The notes: generated by a model not told the origin, from the letters alone. Shown: positions 1-12,190, counted from the first letter of the stretch. The stretch: DNA of 64,000 nucleotides from Odobenus rosmarus divergens (GCF_000321225.1 NW_004451662.1:308107-372106); one strand, 5' to 3'. Program-made: numbers and translations.

Positions 1-123
1 TCGGCCCTGGGCTGGGTGGGGGCTGCATGTGGCGAAGGAACAGGTGCCACACGTGAAACCTCAGCCCCTCCCCTCCCTGTCTCCGCTTGCTTTTCTCCCA
101 GCTCTTAAAGACACTTAGCACCT

Positions 124-479
124 GCTCTAGACTGATTTTTGGCCCTTTGTCCCAAAACGTGGTGGTAGTATTTGGAGGTAGGGGCCTTTGAGGTGTAAGG
201 AGGTTTAGATGAGGTGGGTGGGAGCCTCATGATGGGCTCCCTTAGAAGAGAAGATACCGGAGAGCTGGCTTGCTCTCTCTCCACACAAACACACAGAGGA
301 AAGGTCCTGTGCGGACACAGCAAGAAGACACTGTAAGTCAGAAACAGAGTCCTCCCCAGAAACTGACTTTGTGAGACCTTGGTCTTAGATTTCTAGGCTC
401 CAGAACTGTGAGAAAATAAATGCCTGTTGTTTAAGTCATGCCCGCTGTGGTATTTTGTTGCGCACCCCAAGTGAAGACA
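124..479 (+). mobile_element. MLT1-like MaLR solo LTR
   Basis: The order of features matches a mammalian MaLR (ERVL-type) LTR of the MLT1 class: a GGAGGTAGGGGCCTTTGAGG block, a CCTCATGATGGGCTCCCTTA block, GGACACAGCAAGAAG, then CTCCAGAACTGTGAGAAAAT and an AATAAA signal at 415-420, followed by a GGTATTTTGTTG block. No internal retroviral sequence follows, so it looks like a solo LTR. It is diverged and its 5' end has deletions. The class is firm; the subfamily is a memory-based guess. Confidence 0.8.
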
Positions 480-1027
480 CCCCCTGTCCCCTTGTGGCAA
501 GACACTGCCCCGTGCGAGAGTTTGCCTCTCATTTCCAGGCATCCCCTGCGCTCAGCCCCCCAACTTTGGGTGATCTTGCAGGCTGAGCCTTTTTGGAATT
601 CAAACTCAAAACTTTTTGACTCTGAGGCACCTACTTGTTGCAAGTCAGACTCTCGTGTCTAAGATGAGCTTCAGGAACTGCCCTTCTGTCTCCTTTGTAC
701 TTTACCATCTCAATGGATGGAGGACCATGGACCAATGTGGTGTTGCCTACCACGAACGAACAATACATTGGTGACATGAGCAGATGTGAAATTGTCGAGT
801 ATTGTGCCTGGCAAACAACGGGTACTCAGTGAACGTTTCCTGAATTCTGACGCTGAGTAACAGCTGTGAACTTGAGTGTCCTAAAAAACAAAGCTAAACC
901 ACACTAAAACAATGGTTTTCTGCTTCTTCGTGGCTTTGACCCCTGGAGGCATGACATTCGGATCTGGAGAATGTGGGTGAGTGCAGTTGTGAAGATTCTC
1001 TGATGGGAATCTAATGGATAGTACGGT
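480..1027. other. Non-coding stretch, weak L2/MIR tail at about 770-850
   Basis: No gene is seen. Around 800-850, GTGCCTGGCAAACAACGG followed by TACTCAGTGAACGTTTCCTGAA resembles the 3' tail shared by L2 and MIR elements on the plus strand. The rest is unassigned. Confidence 0.4.
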
Positions 1028-1052
1028 AAAATAAATAAATAAATAAATAAAT
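1028..1052 (+). repeat. (AAAT)n microsatellite
   Basis: About six uninterrupted AAAT units follow GTACGGT. No SINE body is visible beside it, so it is annotated as a simple repeat only. Confidence 0.9.
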
Positions 1053-3430
1053 CCAGTGTGGTGGTCATTGCCTTCTTGTAGAGTGACTCTCCTGGCCAGG
1101 ACTGGCAGCCCCCAGAGGCGAGGAGCTCCAGGCGTGGGAGCATGAGATATTGGATGTAAATGAGCCTTGCTACCCACACTGGGTGAATACCCTTTAGAAT
1201 GAAAGCACTGCATGGAATATGACTCAGGATACTTGTCCATTTAAAACCACTCTTCCCTTTCCTCTAGGAAAGAGATGAAAAAAAAAAAAGGAATAAAACT
1301 TGATGTTTAAGTCAAACAAGGCCGTTTCTGTACATCGCTGTAACTGGATAGCTTTGAGAAGGAGGGCGGGATCATCGCTGGCCTGGGCCTTGGAGCCAGG
1401 CTGCCGAAGAAAGAGGCAGCCTGGCCCCTCTCCCAGCTGTGGGGCTCCGGGGCTGAGGAGCCCGAGGCCCTGCATGTGACACCTCACTCTTGAGATACTC
1501 TAATTTATAGTTAACGCCTTTTAAGCAAACAAGAGGGAGAAAAAAAAAAATCTGGTTCATATTATGGCAACTTGCAATGAAGGGGAAGTCTGGGAGTTCA
1601 AAGAAAAAATGTCCCAGGAAAAGCATAGCCCGTTAAAATTCATTCTAAATGGTCAGGAAGGTAATTGAAAAGAAGGGTTTCTCAGTGCAATGTTGGCAGC
1701 CCAGTGCCCTCCCTCTGCCCCTCTTCCTCCCTCCCCCAGTCATCTCTCCCTGACACGAAGGTCATTCCAAAGAGGAACAGAATTAACACGAATGGATTAC
1801 TAAGACAGGCTAAACCGCCTGCAGAAGTAAAAACTCCAGAGCTCAGTGGACGGGATCAAGGTGAGAGGAGGAAGTGCACTCGCCTTCCAAAGCCAGAATC
1901 TTCTCTGGTTCGATTTGAGGGCCAGGGAAGCTCCCCCTGCCTTCCCACACTCACCTTTGCCATCCAAAAATACATTCCTCCCCTGCTGATCACGTGGGGC
2001 TTGGTTTTCTCCCGTCAATAAGTTCCTAACTGGTTTCTCTGGGTCAAGGCAGCCTTTGTTGGAGGTCTGCAGGGCAGGGTGGGTAAGAACCAGCAGAAGG
2101 GGGAACTGTGCTCTCCCCACCCCCACCGCCGGCCCTGGGGTGAAGCATTGGGCCTCACCAAGCTAGAAGGTTGCATACATAATGCAGCGGGAGCTCCCGG
2201 GCAACTAAATCAGAAGGGCCCGGGGCTGCAGACCAGTTAGAAGGTGGTGTTATGGTGCTCATCTCATTGCTGTGCTTAATGTGAAGCCCGTGGGTTTTGC
2301 TCAGACTCTCAGCTGAATTGGAGGTGGGGTGGGTGGGCAGGGTTTGAAGACGCGCAGCACAGTGAAGGTAACATCCTTTATCCACCCCCCCCATCTAGCT
2401 ATGCCCCCAACTAGCTATCCCGTTGGCCCTGCTAGTCCGCGGATGGGGGAGACTCATCTCTCAAGCAGCCATCACTCAACCCTCAGGGCAGCTTGGCCCT
2501 TCAGGCGGGTCCATATGCCATCAGCATGTCCAGCATTAGGCATTCGTTCCTTTGACCTAAGGAATTGGCCTGTAATAAAACGCTGTTCTCCTCCAGTGGC
2601 GTGACACCCGGGCCTAGTGTGAAAGTGAATTGGTGGAGGTAATCCGTTCCAGATGAACCCCAATTTGGTTGAGAGGTAGGGGGGAGGAATGAGGAGGACT
2701 GAGGAAGGGGGCAGAAATTTGTCACAGTAGATGCTGAAAGGGAGGTGGGAGGTGTCAGAGATAATATTGCCCTCTTCAACCTCGGGGTGGCCCCGGGTTG
2801 CGGCAAGAAGGAGCACAATCCTTTGTGCTTTTCTCAACAATTCTTGTAGGTTCTATTGTTTCCCTTGAGCAACAGAGGCTATGGATGACTGCCCCGTCTC
2901 ACGGAGGTCAGTTTTCTCTCTTTCTGAGCCTGCCAGAAAGTCAAGGGTCAAGCTCAGCCCAGTTTGACCCACTGACTTTTTAGACTGGGCCTCTTTTCTA
3001 AACAAGGTCAGGCTTTCTCCCTCCCTTAATTGGAATCCCTCCCTATGAATGGGAGCGTTATTTTGTGATGTTTGGTTTGGGTATGAGGAAAGAACGTTTC
3101 TCTTCCTCTCTTTTCCTCTCGTGGTTTACTTTTGGATTACTTAAATAAATAGATGAAAATGTCCCCAGTTAAGCATCCAGGGAGTGCCAAGGCAGCATGC
3201 CATGTTTATCCGTATATTTGCCAGACTGTGTATTCCCTTTCAGCTCAGATTTTAAGGCAATCTTATGCATTTCTTTTTCCTACATAATTTCTTCCATTTC
3301 CAGAGAGAATTTTTTGCCAGTAGCAAGAAGGAGCTGCCTTACAGTGTCAGTAAGGTGGGGGAAATGCTGAAATGATCATACTTGCGGGACCAGAAAGGAA
3401 TAGCATTGTGGCATGCACAGTGGAGGTGGG
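1053..3430. other. Non-coding stretch with no recognised repeat or gene
   Basis: Mixed-composition DNA with short A-runs near 1279 and 1542. The short open frames on both strands overlap each other and have no recognisable domain, codon bias or splice context. Confidence 0.5.
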
Positions 3431-3439
3431 CGAGGTGCT

Positions 3440-3605
3440 CTAACTAAAGCTCATCATGAAGCGGGTTCCATCAGGATCCTCAGTTTATGCGTGGGGAACC
3501 TGATGCGTATGAGGAGTTGTACCCGGTGGGTGGCTGAGGCAGGAATCACACCTTGTCTGCGGGCCTTCTGGGTCCCAGAGCCCCATCCAGAGGCGGCACT
3601 GTTTC
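3440..3605 (-). mobile_element. MIR-like SINE fossil
   Basis: ATCCTCAGTTTATGCGTGGG, a diverged AGGAGTTGTACCCGGTGGGT block and a GGGTCCCAGAGCCCC ending follow the antisense MIR order (ATCCTCATTTTACAG, then GGCAGAGCC, then CCAGAGCCC). Strongly diverged. Confidence 0.45.
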
Positions 3606-4029
3606 CCAATATTTGCTTCCTGCTTAACAAGCCCTAATTAGAAATTGAAAGAGAGTTGGGGTGGAACGGGGCAGCAAGACAGTAGTGGATGAAGAGAGAG
3701 CCTCATGGACATCCTTTGGACAGGATGAAGGCCAGGGGTGTGTGGAATTCCATCTCTCGGCCTCTGCAGGAGCTGGCCTGGGAGTGATGGTGTGTCCGTG
3801 GTTAACGACCTGTGCGTGCAGCCTGGGGTTAAGAAGTGGAGATGCATCACCTGGAAGAAAATGCGAACTCCCGGCTGTGGACCACGGAGTGATCTGCAGG
3901 CTGCCCCTTCCCCTGCTTTCCTCTCCTCTCCTCTACCCTGCTTTCACTCGGTGTCTGCCACCCCTGCCTTCTTGCTTGGGGGTCTTGCCAAGCTCTGCCC
4001 ACCTCAGGGGCTGGACGCTTGCCGTGACG
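3606..4029. other. Non-coding stretch, nothing recognised
   Basis: Overlapping short open frames occur on both strands, none with recognisable protein features. Confidence 0.45.
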
Positions 4030-4350
4030 CTCGCCTAGAGCACTTGACCCTGTGATGTTTGCAGGGCTCAGTCCTTCACGTTTTCACACTCCTCTCAGAG
4101 GGCCCTCTCATCAGCCTCCCTCTACTCGACCTCCCCTGCCATACTGTGCTCCCTCCTACTGCCTCGTTTTCTCCATAGCCCTGTTAACCTGAGGGGACTG
4201 TATTTATTTGATTATATGTTTATGGCCTGTCCTCCCTGCCAGAACATGAGCCCCGTGCCTGTAGGGTCTTTGCTCCGTCTTGCTCCCCACTGGATTCCCT
4301 CCACCACTATGGTGCCTGGCACATAGGCATTGAATGAACAAATGAGTTCA
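4030..4350 (+). mobile_element. L2 LINE 3' fragment
   Basis: Reads like the L2 3' end: TGTTTATGGCCTGTCCTCC, CCAGAACATGAGCCCCGTGC, then GGTGCCTGGCACATAGGCAT and TGAATGAACAAATGAG. This matches the L2 pattern of a CTGTGAGC block, GTGCCTGGCACATAGTAGG and a (TGAA)n-like end. Confidence 0.75.
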
Positions 4351-4489
4351 GGGGTTCTCTGGTATCTGCGGTTACCAGAATCCTTTACTAGAGGATTTCT
4401 GGGCTTTTCTCATTCTGGGATGAATGACCAAAAGTGACATAATGCTGTGAAAATCTAATCTTGTTATAATAAATCTCTTCTGCATATGC

Positions 4490-4645
4490 ATTAGTTTAAC
4501 GTTTTAATGACCACGGGTATATTGTTATAATTTTATCAGTATTTCTCTTTCACAGATGATAAAACTGAAGCTCAGAGAAATTCATTTACTTGCCAAAACT
4601 CATATAGGCTTTGAACAAGGATTTTATGATACGAATATACAAGGA
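4490..4645 (-). mobile_element. MIR SINE fragment
   Basis: CACAGATGATAAAACTGAAG and CTCAGAGAAATTCATTTACT followed by TGCCAAAACTCATATAGG follow the antisense MIR core (ACAGATGAGGAAACTGAGGC, AGAGAGGTTAAGTAACTTGC). Confidence 0.7.
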
Positions 4646-4669
4646 AATATAATTTGTGCATCTATTGTT

Positions 4670-5045
4670 ATATAGTGGAAAGCGCCTAGAGTTTTGAGTC
4701 AGAAGGTTAATATTTTACATTTTGTTGTTCTTGTGTTTTAGTATGTTTATAGAAATATTATCACAGGCAACATAACTCCCTTTCTAAATTTTAGTGTTCT
4801 TATCTGTAAAATGAAGATAATAAATTTAAAAAAAAAAAAAGGACTTCATTAGTACTACCTGTGATGGAATATTAAAGCCTTCAGTAAAGTCCAACATACT
4901 TGTTAGGCACTCAATAAATGCTAGTTGACTTATTTCCTATTTCCTATTTACTCACCTATAAAATATTAAACCTACCTCTCGGGGTTGCTATTAAGCTCAA
5001 AGTAAGGTGCCAACAATACTCCATGAACTATAACACATAATGCAA
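4670..5045 (+). mobile_element. MIR-type SINE remnants, possibly two pieces
   Basis: ATAGTGGAAAGCGCCTAGAG, TTCTTATCTGTAAAATGAAG, TAGGCACTCAATAAATGCTA and then ACCTACCTCTCGGGGTTGCT with TTAAGCTCAAAGTAAGGTGC are in the sense order of MIR, with an extra A-run at 4829-4841. The order suggests two overlapping or rearranged copies. Confidence 0.5.
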
Positions 5046-5050
5046 ATGGC

Positions 5051-5253
5051 TTTTTTTTAATATAAAGATTTATTTATTTATTAGAGAGAGAGAGAGCCTG
5101 ATTGGAAAGCGGCAGAGGGAGAAAGAATCTTAAGCAGGGATCATACCCAGTGCGGAGCCCGACATGGGGCTCAATCTCACGACTCTGAGATCGTGACCTG
5201 AGCTAAAATCAAGAGTGAGACACTTAACCCCACTGAGCCACCCAGGCATCCCC
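5051..5253 (-). mobile_element. Can-SINE (tRNA-derived carnivore SINE), antisense
   Basis: T-rich tail, (TTTA)n and (GA)n tracts, TGCGGAGCCCGACATGGGGC, TCGTGACCTGAGCTAAAATC and the head complement ACTGAGCCACCCAGGC. Flanks share an ATGCAAA direct repeat (TAATGCAAATG before, TGATGCAAACT after), a decayed TSD. It is an older copy with a short TTGGAAAGC insertion-like difference in the body. Confidence 0.95.
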
Positions 5254-6286
5254 ATGATGCAAACTGATCATGTAACTGTCATGTTTCAAAACACCAGACA
5301 TCCTAGAACTTTCTAAAAGAGAAATAATGGTGATGAAAATATTCTTTTCATCCTTACACATTGCTGGAAAAACTGTTCAAGGCATTTATGTTACTGAGAG
5401 AGAATCATTCTCATCCTGTGAGGTTTCTGCAACTTTATGTTTTACTCCTCTACACGGAACTTTTTTAGAGATGCTTCCGAACAATCTTGGCTCTTGGCTC
5501 TACTGTTTATTTATGGTGGTACTAAGTATAGATGGCCCAGTCACAAGATCTGTCATCTGCGGGAGGCTCAGATGAGACCTCTGCTGGAATCCTCAACTCT
5601 ACTGCCATTAGGGTCTCGTATTTCATTTGAAAATTATATTCGAAGGATTGACAGGGATTCTTGAGACAGCTTTCTTGTGGTTCCTAATTATACCTGTGTC
5701 AGTTCTCTTTGGGTCTTCAGCAGTGGGCAGGCTTTTTCATTTTCTTTTGTTCTCTGTCTTGTCCCCATGCTTCTGGGCTGGTCACTCAGCAAAGCATTCA
5801 GAGCTGTTACAGGTGGAGTTTTGGTTTGCTCACCTTGCTTGGTTCAAAGTGGACTGCAATATTTCTTCTGTAAGTTTTCTTCAAAAAGTTGTATATCTTG
5901 CATTTGATAGACTATTTGAAGTAAGACTTACTTAGATTCCCTTCTCATTTGAAAAATTCGAAAAGAATACATGTACCTTCAAAGTAAAAATCACCCATGA
6001 TCCTTGAACTACAACAAAATATAAATGTATATAAGAAGCGAATATATATAAACTAGGGAGTTATATAATAACTAATGCTATTTCAGAATAACATTTAAGG
6101 TTTGTGAGAGGATAGCCCACTATGTAACTATGAACTAGAGGTTGGCAGGTGGATGGATGAATTCTGGAGACATATTTAGGCCCCGTAAGCTTTACACTTC
6201 TTTATTTTTTGGATTATGTTCTTAAAGGCCACATAGTCAGTCTAACACGGCCTGGATCTATACCTTCTCCTCTGCAACGATACCCC
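5254..6286. other. Non-coding AT-rich stretch, nothing firmly recognised
   Basis: No gene is seen. The 5940-6000 segment (AAAATCACCCATGATCCTTG) weakly resembles an old antisense L1 3' region, but it is too short to call. Confidence 0.45.
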
Positions 6287-6290
6287 TTTA

Positions 6291-6478
6291 TTTTTTAAGA
6301 TTTATTTATTTATTTGAGAGAGAGAGAGAGAGCACACGCAGCCACACACACGTGGGGGGAGGGGCAGAGGGAGAGAATCTCAAGCAGACTCCCTGCTGAA
6401 TGTGGAGCCTGACATGGGGCTTGATCTCACAACCCACAAGAGTTGGACACTTAACCGACTGAGCCACCCTAGCGCCCC
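6291..6478 (-). mobile_element. Can-SINE, antisense
   Basis: TTTTTTAAGATTTATTTATT, a GA tract, GGGGCAGAGGGAGAGAATCT, TGGAGCCTGACATGGGGCTT, and the head complement CGACTGAGCCACCCTAGCGC. Part of the body between CTCACAAC and AGTTGGACAC is shortened compared with other copies. No clean TSD is seen. Confidence 0.93.
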
Positions 6479-6824
6479 TCAACCCTACCTTTTTTAGGTC
6501 CAGAGTGACCAGCACTGTCTACCTCTGGGCCTGCCTCCAAGTTTCTACCTCTGGCCAACTGACATCTCTCCTGTAAGAAGTGCCATGGTCCTTTTTTGGT
6601 GTATCTCTGGAGCAGTCCCCTCTCTACCCCTTGATCTCTGTGGCCCACAATACCAATGCTAATTTTCTTTCTCGAGCACATTCCCAAAGGATTCCCTAAG
6701 GGAATAGCTAAGAGGTTGAAACTCCAGGCCAGTAGTAGTTCTGAGCCAACTCATGCTAATCGAAGAAATAAATCACCAGCATTTAAAAAAATAGAGGTAG
6801 ATAAGCAAGGAGAAGAAGAAATAC
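6479..6824. other. Non-coding spacer between two Can-SINEs
   Basis: No recognised repeat or coding exon. Confidence 0.45.
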
Positions 6825-6840
6825 AAGTTTCCTATTTTTT

Positions 6841-7030
6841 TTTTTAAGATTTTATTTATTTATTTGAGAGAGAGAATGAGATAGAGAGAGCATGAGACAG
6901 TGGAGGGTCAGAGGGAGAAGCAGACTCCCTGCTGAGCAGGGAGCCCGATGCGGGACTCAATCCTGGGACTCCAGGATCATGACCTGAGCCGAAGGCAGTC
7001 GCTTAACCAACTGAGCCACCCAGGCGCCCC
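6841..7030 (-). mobile_element. Can-SINE, antisense, with perfect 16-bp TSD
   Basis: Full-length antisense copy from a T-rich tail to the head complement CCACCCAGGCGCCCC. The target duplication AAGTTTCCTATTTTTT is perfect at 6825-6840 and 7031-7046, which marks a relatively young insertion by L1 machinery. The body retains the tRNA-related B-box region (complement of GGTCATGATCC). Confidence 0.98.
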
Positions 7031-7046
7031 AAGTTTCCTATTTTTT

Positions 7047-7739
7047 TAAGCATGCCATTGACCCCAGATAACCCCAAGAGTAGATTAAATGGCATATTAA
7101 AAGGCACTTAAGTATCATGCCTCTTCTCCCCAAATTAATGGATCAGAGTACATTCCCCATTGGATTTATTATGTCTGCCAGCAGGGCTGGATGGCATGTG
7201 GACATATTTGCACATTGTGGAAACAGCTTGGTTTAGGCTCCTCAGGTCCTGAGCTCACATCAGACTCTGACAGCAATGCCGATGACTCTAAGGGAGCTGA
7301 TTTATCCTGGACCATTTAAAGTCTTCACTTTTCACTCTCTGAGTTCTGGCCTTTCTCTCACGGGGCTGGTAGCTGTTCCTTTAGTGAAAATAGAGAAAGC
7401 TACCTTATGACAATGATGAATATTCCCTCTTTGAGCACAGTTCAGCCACCTTTAGCGTTTAAGGTCAAGGTCATTTTTTCTTGTTGGTGTCTAGTCATGG
7501 CCACCCAGCTAGAAATTACTCTGGAAATTACCAGAGTACAGTTTGCTGGAGATGCTTATCTAATCATTCGTTTTGTGGCATAGTAGGCCCTGGAAAGAGA
7601 AATGAAATCTGTGTTTTCTGTATGGCTTTCCTATGTCCTCATTTTATCCATGTTTGTTCTCGTTGGTGAGGTCCCTCACTATTTAAGTGCGACAAAGAAG
7701 AACTGAGTTTTATTGATTGCAGATCTGTGTTAACTCCCC
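7047..7739. other. Non-coding stretch, nothing recognised
   Basis: No repeat family or exon with splice sites was recognised. Confidence 0.45.
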
Positions 7740-8270
7740 TGTGTTAGTTATCTCTTGCTGTGTAACAAATTACTTCAAAACTTACTGACCTAAAAACAAT
7801 AATAAAATTTATTATCCCACAAATTTTCTGGTGGTCAGGAATTCAGGAGCTGCTCAACTGGGTGTTTCTGACTCAGGGACTCTCATGAGGTGACAGTCAG
7901 GTTGTTAGCTGGCTTTGTTGTCATCTAAAGACTTGACTGGGGCCAAAAGATCTGCATCCAAGATGGCTCACTCACACGACTAGGAAGTTAATAATGGCTG
8001 TTGGCAGGAAGCCCCAGTTCTTCTCTGAACGTGCCTCTATCCAGCATCTTTACAATATGGCAGCTGGCTTTCCCAGATGGCCCAAGAAAGCCCAGAGTAG
8101 AAGCCCTAATGCATTTTATGACCTAGCCTCTGAAGCACACCTTGACATTTCCACCATCTTATTGGTTACACAGGCTAGCCTTATTTCATGTGTGAGGGAA
8201 CTACAGAAAAGCCTGAGTACCAGTAGGCCAGGATTATTGGAGGCCATGTTAGAGGTGGGCTACCACCTTT
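7740..8270 (-). mobile_element. MaLR/MLT1-type LTR, antisense
   Basis: Begins TGTGTTAGTTATCTCTTGCT then GTGTAACAAATTACTTCAAA, the complement of an MLT-class LTR 3' end, and closes with GGAGGCCATGTTAGAGGTGG and CTACCACC. Internal blocks TGACTGGGGCC, CCAAGATGGCTCACTCACAC and ATGGCAGCTGGCTTTCCCAG fit a well-known mammalian repeat. The complement of AATAAA lies at about 7803-7808. Class is likely; subfamily is not known. Confidence 0.65.
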
Positions 8271-8820
8271 TCTAGAGCCTTTCAGAACTTTCAGTCCCCT
8301 TTAGTGGAAATTTCCTATAGTGCCGTTTTCCAATAAAGAACCAAAAGTTGCTCTTGGGATCTGTAGGTTCCATCAGTATTAAATACGTCTAACAATATCA
8401 GTATTATACTGAGTCCTGTTAAAAGACGTATTCATTTCCAAACATCTCATTTGATGTTTGTTAAGAAACAAAAATACGGTCCAGAAAAGTCAAGGTCAGA
8501 GTCCACTTTTGATCACAGTTTCCAAGCAGGATTTTCTTCCACCACGATGAAGCCATATGGGCACTGTCAGGTTCCTTTCCTTCCCTCTTGTTTGCATTGA
8601 GGACAGTTAAACAAACAAATCAAAACTGAACCTCTTTTCACAAAGTTACCATTTCATGGATTGCCATGTAGAGCGCAGGCCAGGTTCTTTTGTTAGCTGC
8701 TGCTTTGAAATCCATAGCCAAGATTGCCTGGCACAAAGCTTTGGGTGTTGGCAAGCCAACTCCAATGAGTAGGAAGCTCATTTGGAGCTAAAGAAACAAG
8801 ACCAGCAGCAGTGTAGAATC
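8271..8820. other. Non-coding stretch, nothing recognised
   Basis: No gene or confident repeat is seen. Confidence 0.4.
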
Positions 8821-8824
8821 ATAT

Positions 8825-9990
8825 CTGTTATATCCTTATAGTTGGAAGAGATCTGAGAGACCTTCCAGACCTAACCTCCAATGTATACGGGTTTATATCC
8901 TGAACTGCGAAAGATGTGATAGATGATCAGCCTACTTCTGCTTTAACAGCAGCAATGAGAAAAAGCTTACTACCACTACCTTTGATTGTCCAAGAGTTCT
9001 CATTTTCTACTTGAGCCAAGTTTTATCTCTGTGTATCTTCTAACCATTGACCTTCAATTTTTCCCCCTCTGGAGCAAAACCAAATGTGAAATTCTTTCAT
9101 ATAGTTGAAAACCACTCTCATGTGGGTCTCCTTACTCTCTTCCAGGTTAAACATTTCCCTGTTTTTTCAGCCTTCTCTTCTGAGATCAGTCTCCAAATCC
9201 CTTACCATCTTAGTTTCAAGGTCCATCTGAAAATGTGGTATCCATTCATTTGTGTGACAAGTATTTGTAGACTGCTGTCTATGGGCAAGGCACCATGCCA
9301 ATCCAGATGTCAGAACAGGACAGAGTCGAGTGGGACTGTTTCTCCCAATTGATTTGGAGGTTGTATTTCTACTGATGTAACTAAAGATTATATTAGCTTT
9401 TTGTTTTGTTTTGTTTTACAGCCATGTCAAACTATTGGATTATTTTTGGCTGTGATCAACTAAGATGATCAGTTTTTGTTAAGGGGAACTAGTCTCAGTT
9501 CAGGTCTTCCCAACCCTGTCTTAGTGTAATTGATTTTTTGAAACTAAATGAAAGACTTCACGTTTATCTCTATCCAATTCCACCTCGTGGGTCCAGCTCA
9601 TTGTTTCAGTCCACTGAAGTCATTTTGATATTTGCTAGCTCTTAAATCTTGATTTCATTGTATTGGGTATTTCTCTAAGCTTTGTGCCATCTGCAGGTTT
9701 GGTGAGCATTCCTCCTATCTTTGTATCCCAGTCACTCAAGAGTAGGGAGGAGTAGAATAGGACCAGCAACAGAGCCATTTGGCAGGTCACTAGCACCTCC
9801 CTTCCCCCTTCCATCAGCACTGTTGGAGAATAGGTTTTCAGCCAACTATGAGTCGCCCAAATTATACTGTCATCTGGTCTGCATTTCTCCATCTTGTCCA
9901 CAAGAATTTCCTGAGAGACTTTGCCAAATGCCTTGATTAATCAATACATTCTGGGTCTCTGACATTCACAGTTGTCAGATATAGGGACCT
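8825..9990 (-). mobile_element. CR1/L3-type LINE fossil, antisense
   Basis: A long run of blocks matches, in order, the complement of amniote CR1/L3 LINEs: a GGAAGAGATCTGAGAGACCT block, TCTCTTCCAGGTTAAACATT, ATCTGAAAATGTGGTATCC, ATTATATTAGCTTTTTG, GTGATCAACTAAGATGATC, AATTGATTTTTTGAAACTAA, TTTGTGCCATCTGCAGGTTT and ACTTTGCCAAATGCCTTGA. The complement strand would be the reverse-transcriptase C-terminal and 3' part, broken by stops and indels. Family assignment rests on block order and is from memory. Confidence 0.65.
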
Positions 9991-10920
9991 GCTTCTCACT
10001 CCACAGGAAGAAAGCAAATGGGGCAAGATGGGAACTGTTCTGTCCTCTGCTTGTGCTCCCTAAACAGCAAACTCCTGGGTCAGTCTAGGGGATTGCCAGA
10101 TTCCTGAAGTTTGTTGACCCCGTGTCCTGACCCTTTAAGACCAGGAGACCAAGTATTACAAACCTGTTTAGAATCCAAGCCTCTTAACTCCTAATCAGAT
10201 GCTCTTCTAGCTCTCCTGGTTTCAGCTCATCCTCCCCTTTTAACTTCATTTGTCTGTTCTCTACTGTGCTTTAAGCCTCAGATTCATGGATTTTCATAAT
10301 TCAAATCACCAGATATCTGAGGACGTCATATACGTTCCTGTGCAAGATCTGTCCATGCCATGGCAGTACTTTGTAATGCACCTGCACAACCATCCAAACT
10401 AACCCAGATATGGATCCATAACTAGCCATCCTGGTCAGTTGTGCTCCACCTTAGGAATTCCCACAAACTCATGCCAATTCCCCTCGATCCTAGTCATCCA
10501 GCCTTATGTATTAGGGCCTGTGATTTCTTCGTTCTTTTTGGCTTCCTGCCCTGGCTTGCACATTTTTTCCCCTAATTTGTGGTTATGAGTCCCAACCGTC
10601 ATTCTTGGTGATACCAATGAAAAGGTACTCACCATCAAGGGTCACAATTCAAGGTAACTGTGTTACCCACAGTGTGTCTCTCGGTTTGCAGGCCCTTTCA
10701 GTTATAAGCAGCACACTCAATCAGCTTGCCCTAATTTTTTCATGGAAAATACAGAGCTTTGGTATTTTTTCCCATTATGTCAATGGGACATACTCATTGT
10801 CTTCTAGTATAGTCATAGAACCTTATCTGAAATTTTCCCCTCTAAAGCTGAAGCTTAAAACTTTCTAAGATCAGAAATTCTTCTGCCATATTCTTTTATT
10901 CTTTTTTTTAGAATTTTGTT
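9991..10920. other. Non-coding stretch, nothing recognised
   Basis: May include the upstream end of the preceding CR1/L3 fossil. No other repeat or coding feature is visible. Confidence 0.4.
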
Positions 10921-11440
10921 TTGTTTTTCTCAGTTTTATTGAGGTATAATTGACATATAACATCGCCTTAGTTTAAGGTGTATAACAACGATTTGAAATA
11001 TGTATATATCGTTAAATGATTATCACAGTAAGGTTAGTTAACATCCATCATCTCACATAGTTAAAACTTTTTTCTTGTGATGAGAACTTTTAAGATCTAT
11101 TCTCTTAGCAACTTTCAAATGTACCATACAGCAGCATTGAGTATAGTCACCATGTTGTACATTGCATCCCCAGAACTTACTAATCTTACAATTGGAAGTT
11201 TGTAGCTTTGACCATGTTTACCCATTTCCCCATCCTCCACCACTTCCTTGCCTGTGGCAACTACCCATCTATTCTCTGTTTCTATGACTTCAGTTTTTTG
11301 TTTTTAGGTTTCACATATAAGTGAGAGCATATAGTATTTGTTTTTCTTTGGCATCTCACTTAGCATAATGCCCTCAAGTACCACCCATATTGTCACAAAT
11401 GGCAGGAATCCCTTCTTTTTTATGGCTGAACAACATTCCT

Positions 11441-11464
11441 GTGTGTGTGTGTGTGTGTGTGTGT
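11441..11464 (+). repeat. (GT)n microsatellite inside the L1
   Basis: Twelve GT units, followed by ATACACACATATACGTAC, which can pair with the GT tract. Likely length-variable. Confidence 0.9.
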
Positions 11465-12099
11465 ATACACACATATACGTACAAAGTTTTCTTTAGGCAT
11501 TTATCCATCTATGTCTCCATGTCTTGGCTATTGTAAATAATGCTGCCATGAACATGGGAGTCTCTTTGAGATATTGATTTTGTTTCCTTTGGATAGATAC
11601 CTCGAAGTGGAATTGCTGGATCATATGGCAGTCTTTTAAATTTTTTCAGGAACCTCCATATTGTTTTCCATAGTGGCTGTACCAAGTTACTAATTCCCAC
11701 CAGTAGTGCCCAAGAGTTCCCTTTTCTCCACGTTCTCATCAACACTTGTTATCTCTTGTCTTTTTGATGACCACCATTCTAACAGGTGTGAGGTGGTATC
11801 TCATTATGGTTTTGATCTGTGGTTCCCCCGATCATGAGTGATGCTGTGCATCTTTTCACATAGTTGTTGGCCATGTCTATGTCTTCTTTGGAAAAAATGT
11901 CTATTCGGTTCCTCTGTCCATTTTTTAATCTGATTGTTTACTTGCTGTTGAGTTGTATGAGTTCTTTATGTATTTTAGCTATTAACCACTTCTCAGATGG
12001 ATGGTTTGCAAATATTTTCTCCCATTCCATAGGTTGCCTTTTCATTGTGTTGATGGTTCCTTTGCTGTGCAGAAGCTTTTTGGTTTGGTATAGTCCCAA

Positions 12100-12190
12100 T
12101 TGTTTCTTTTTTCTTTCCTTCACTCTCTCTCTTTTCTTTTCTTTTTTCTTTCCTCTTCTCTTCTCTTCTCTCCTCTTCTCTTCTCTTTTC
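12100..12190 (+). repeat. Polypyrimidine (TTCTC/TTTTC)n tract inside the L1
   Basis: About 90 bases of almost pure C/T interrupt the antisense L1 ORF2 sequence between TCCCAATTG and ACCTTTACTCTTGG, a local simple-sequence expansion. Confidence 0.85.

Noticed and set aside
11509..11745. Minus-strand frame with reverse-transcriptase-like residues
   Set aside because: It is the decayed C-terminus of L1 ORF2, not a host gene.
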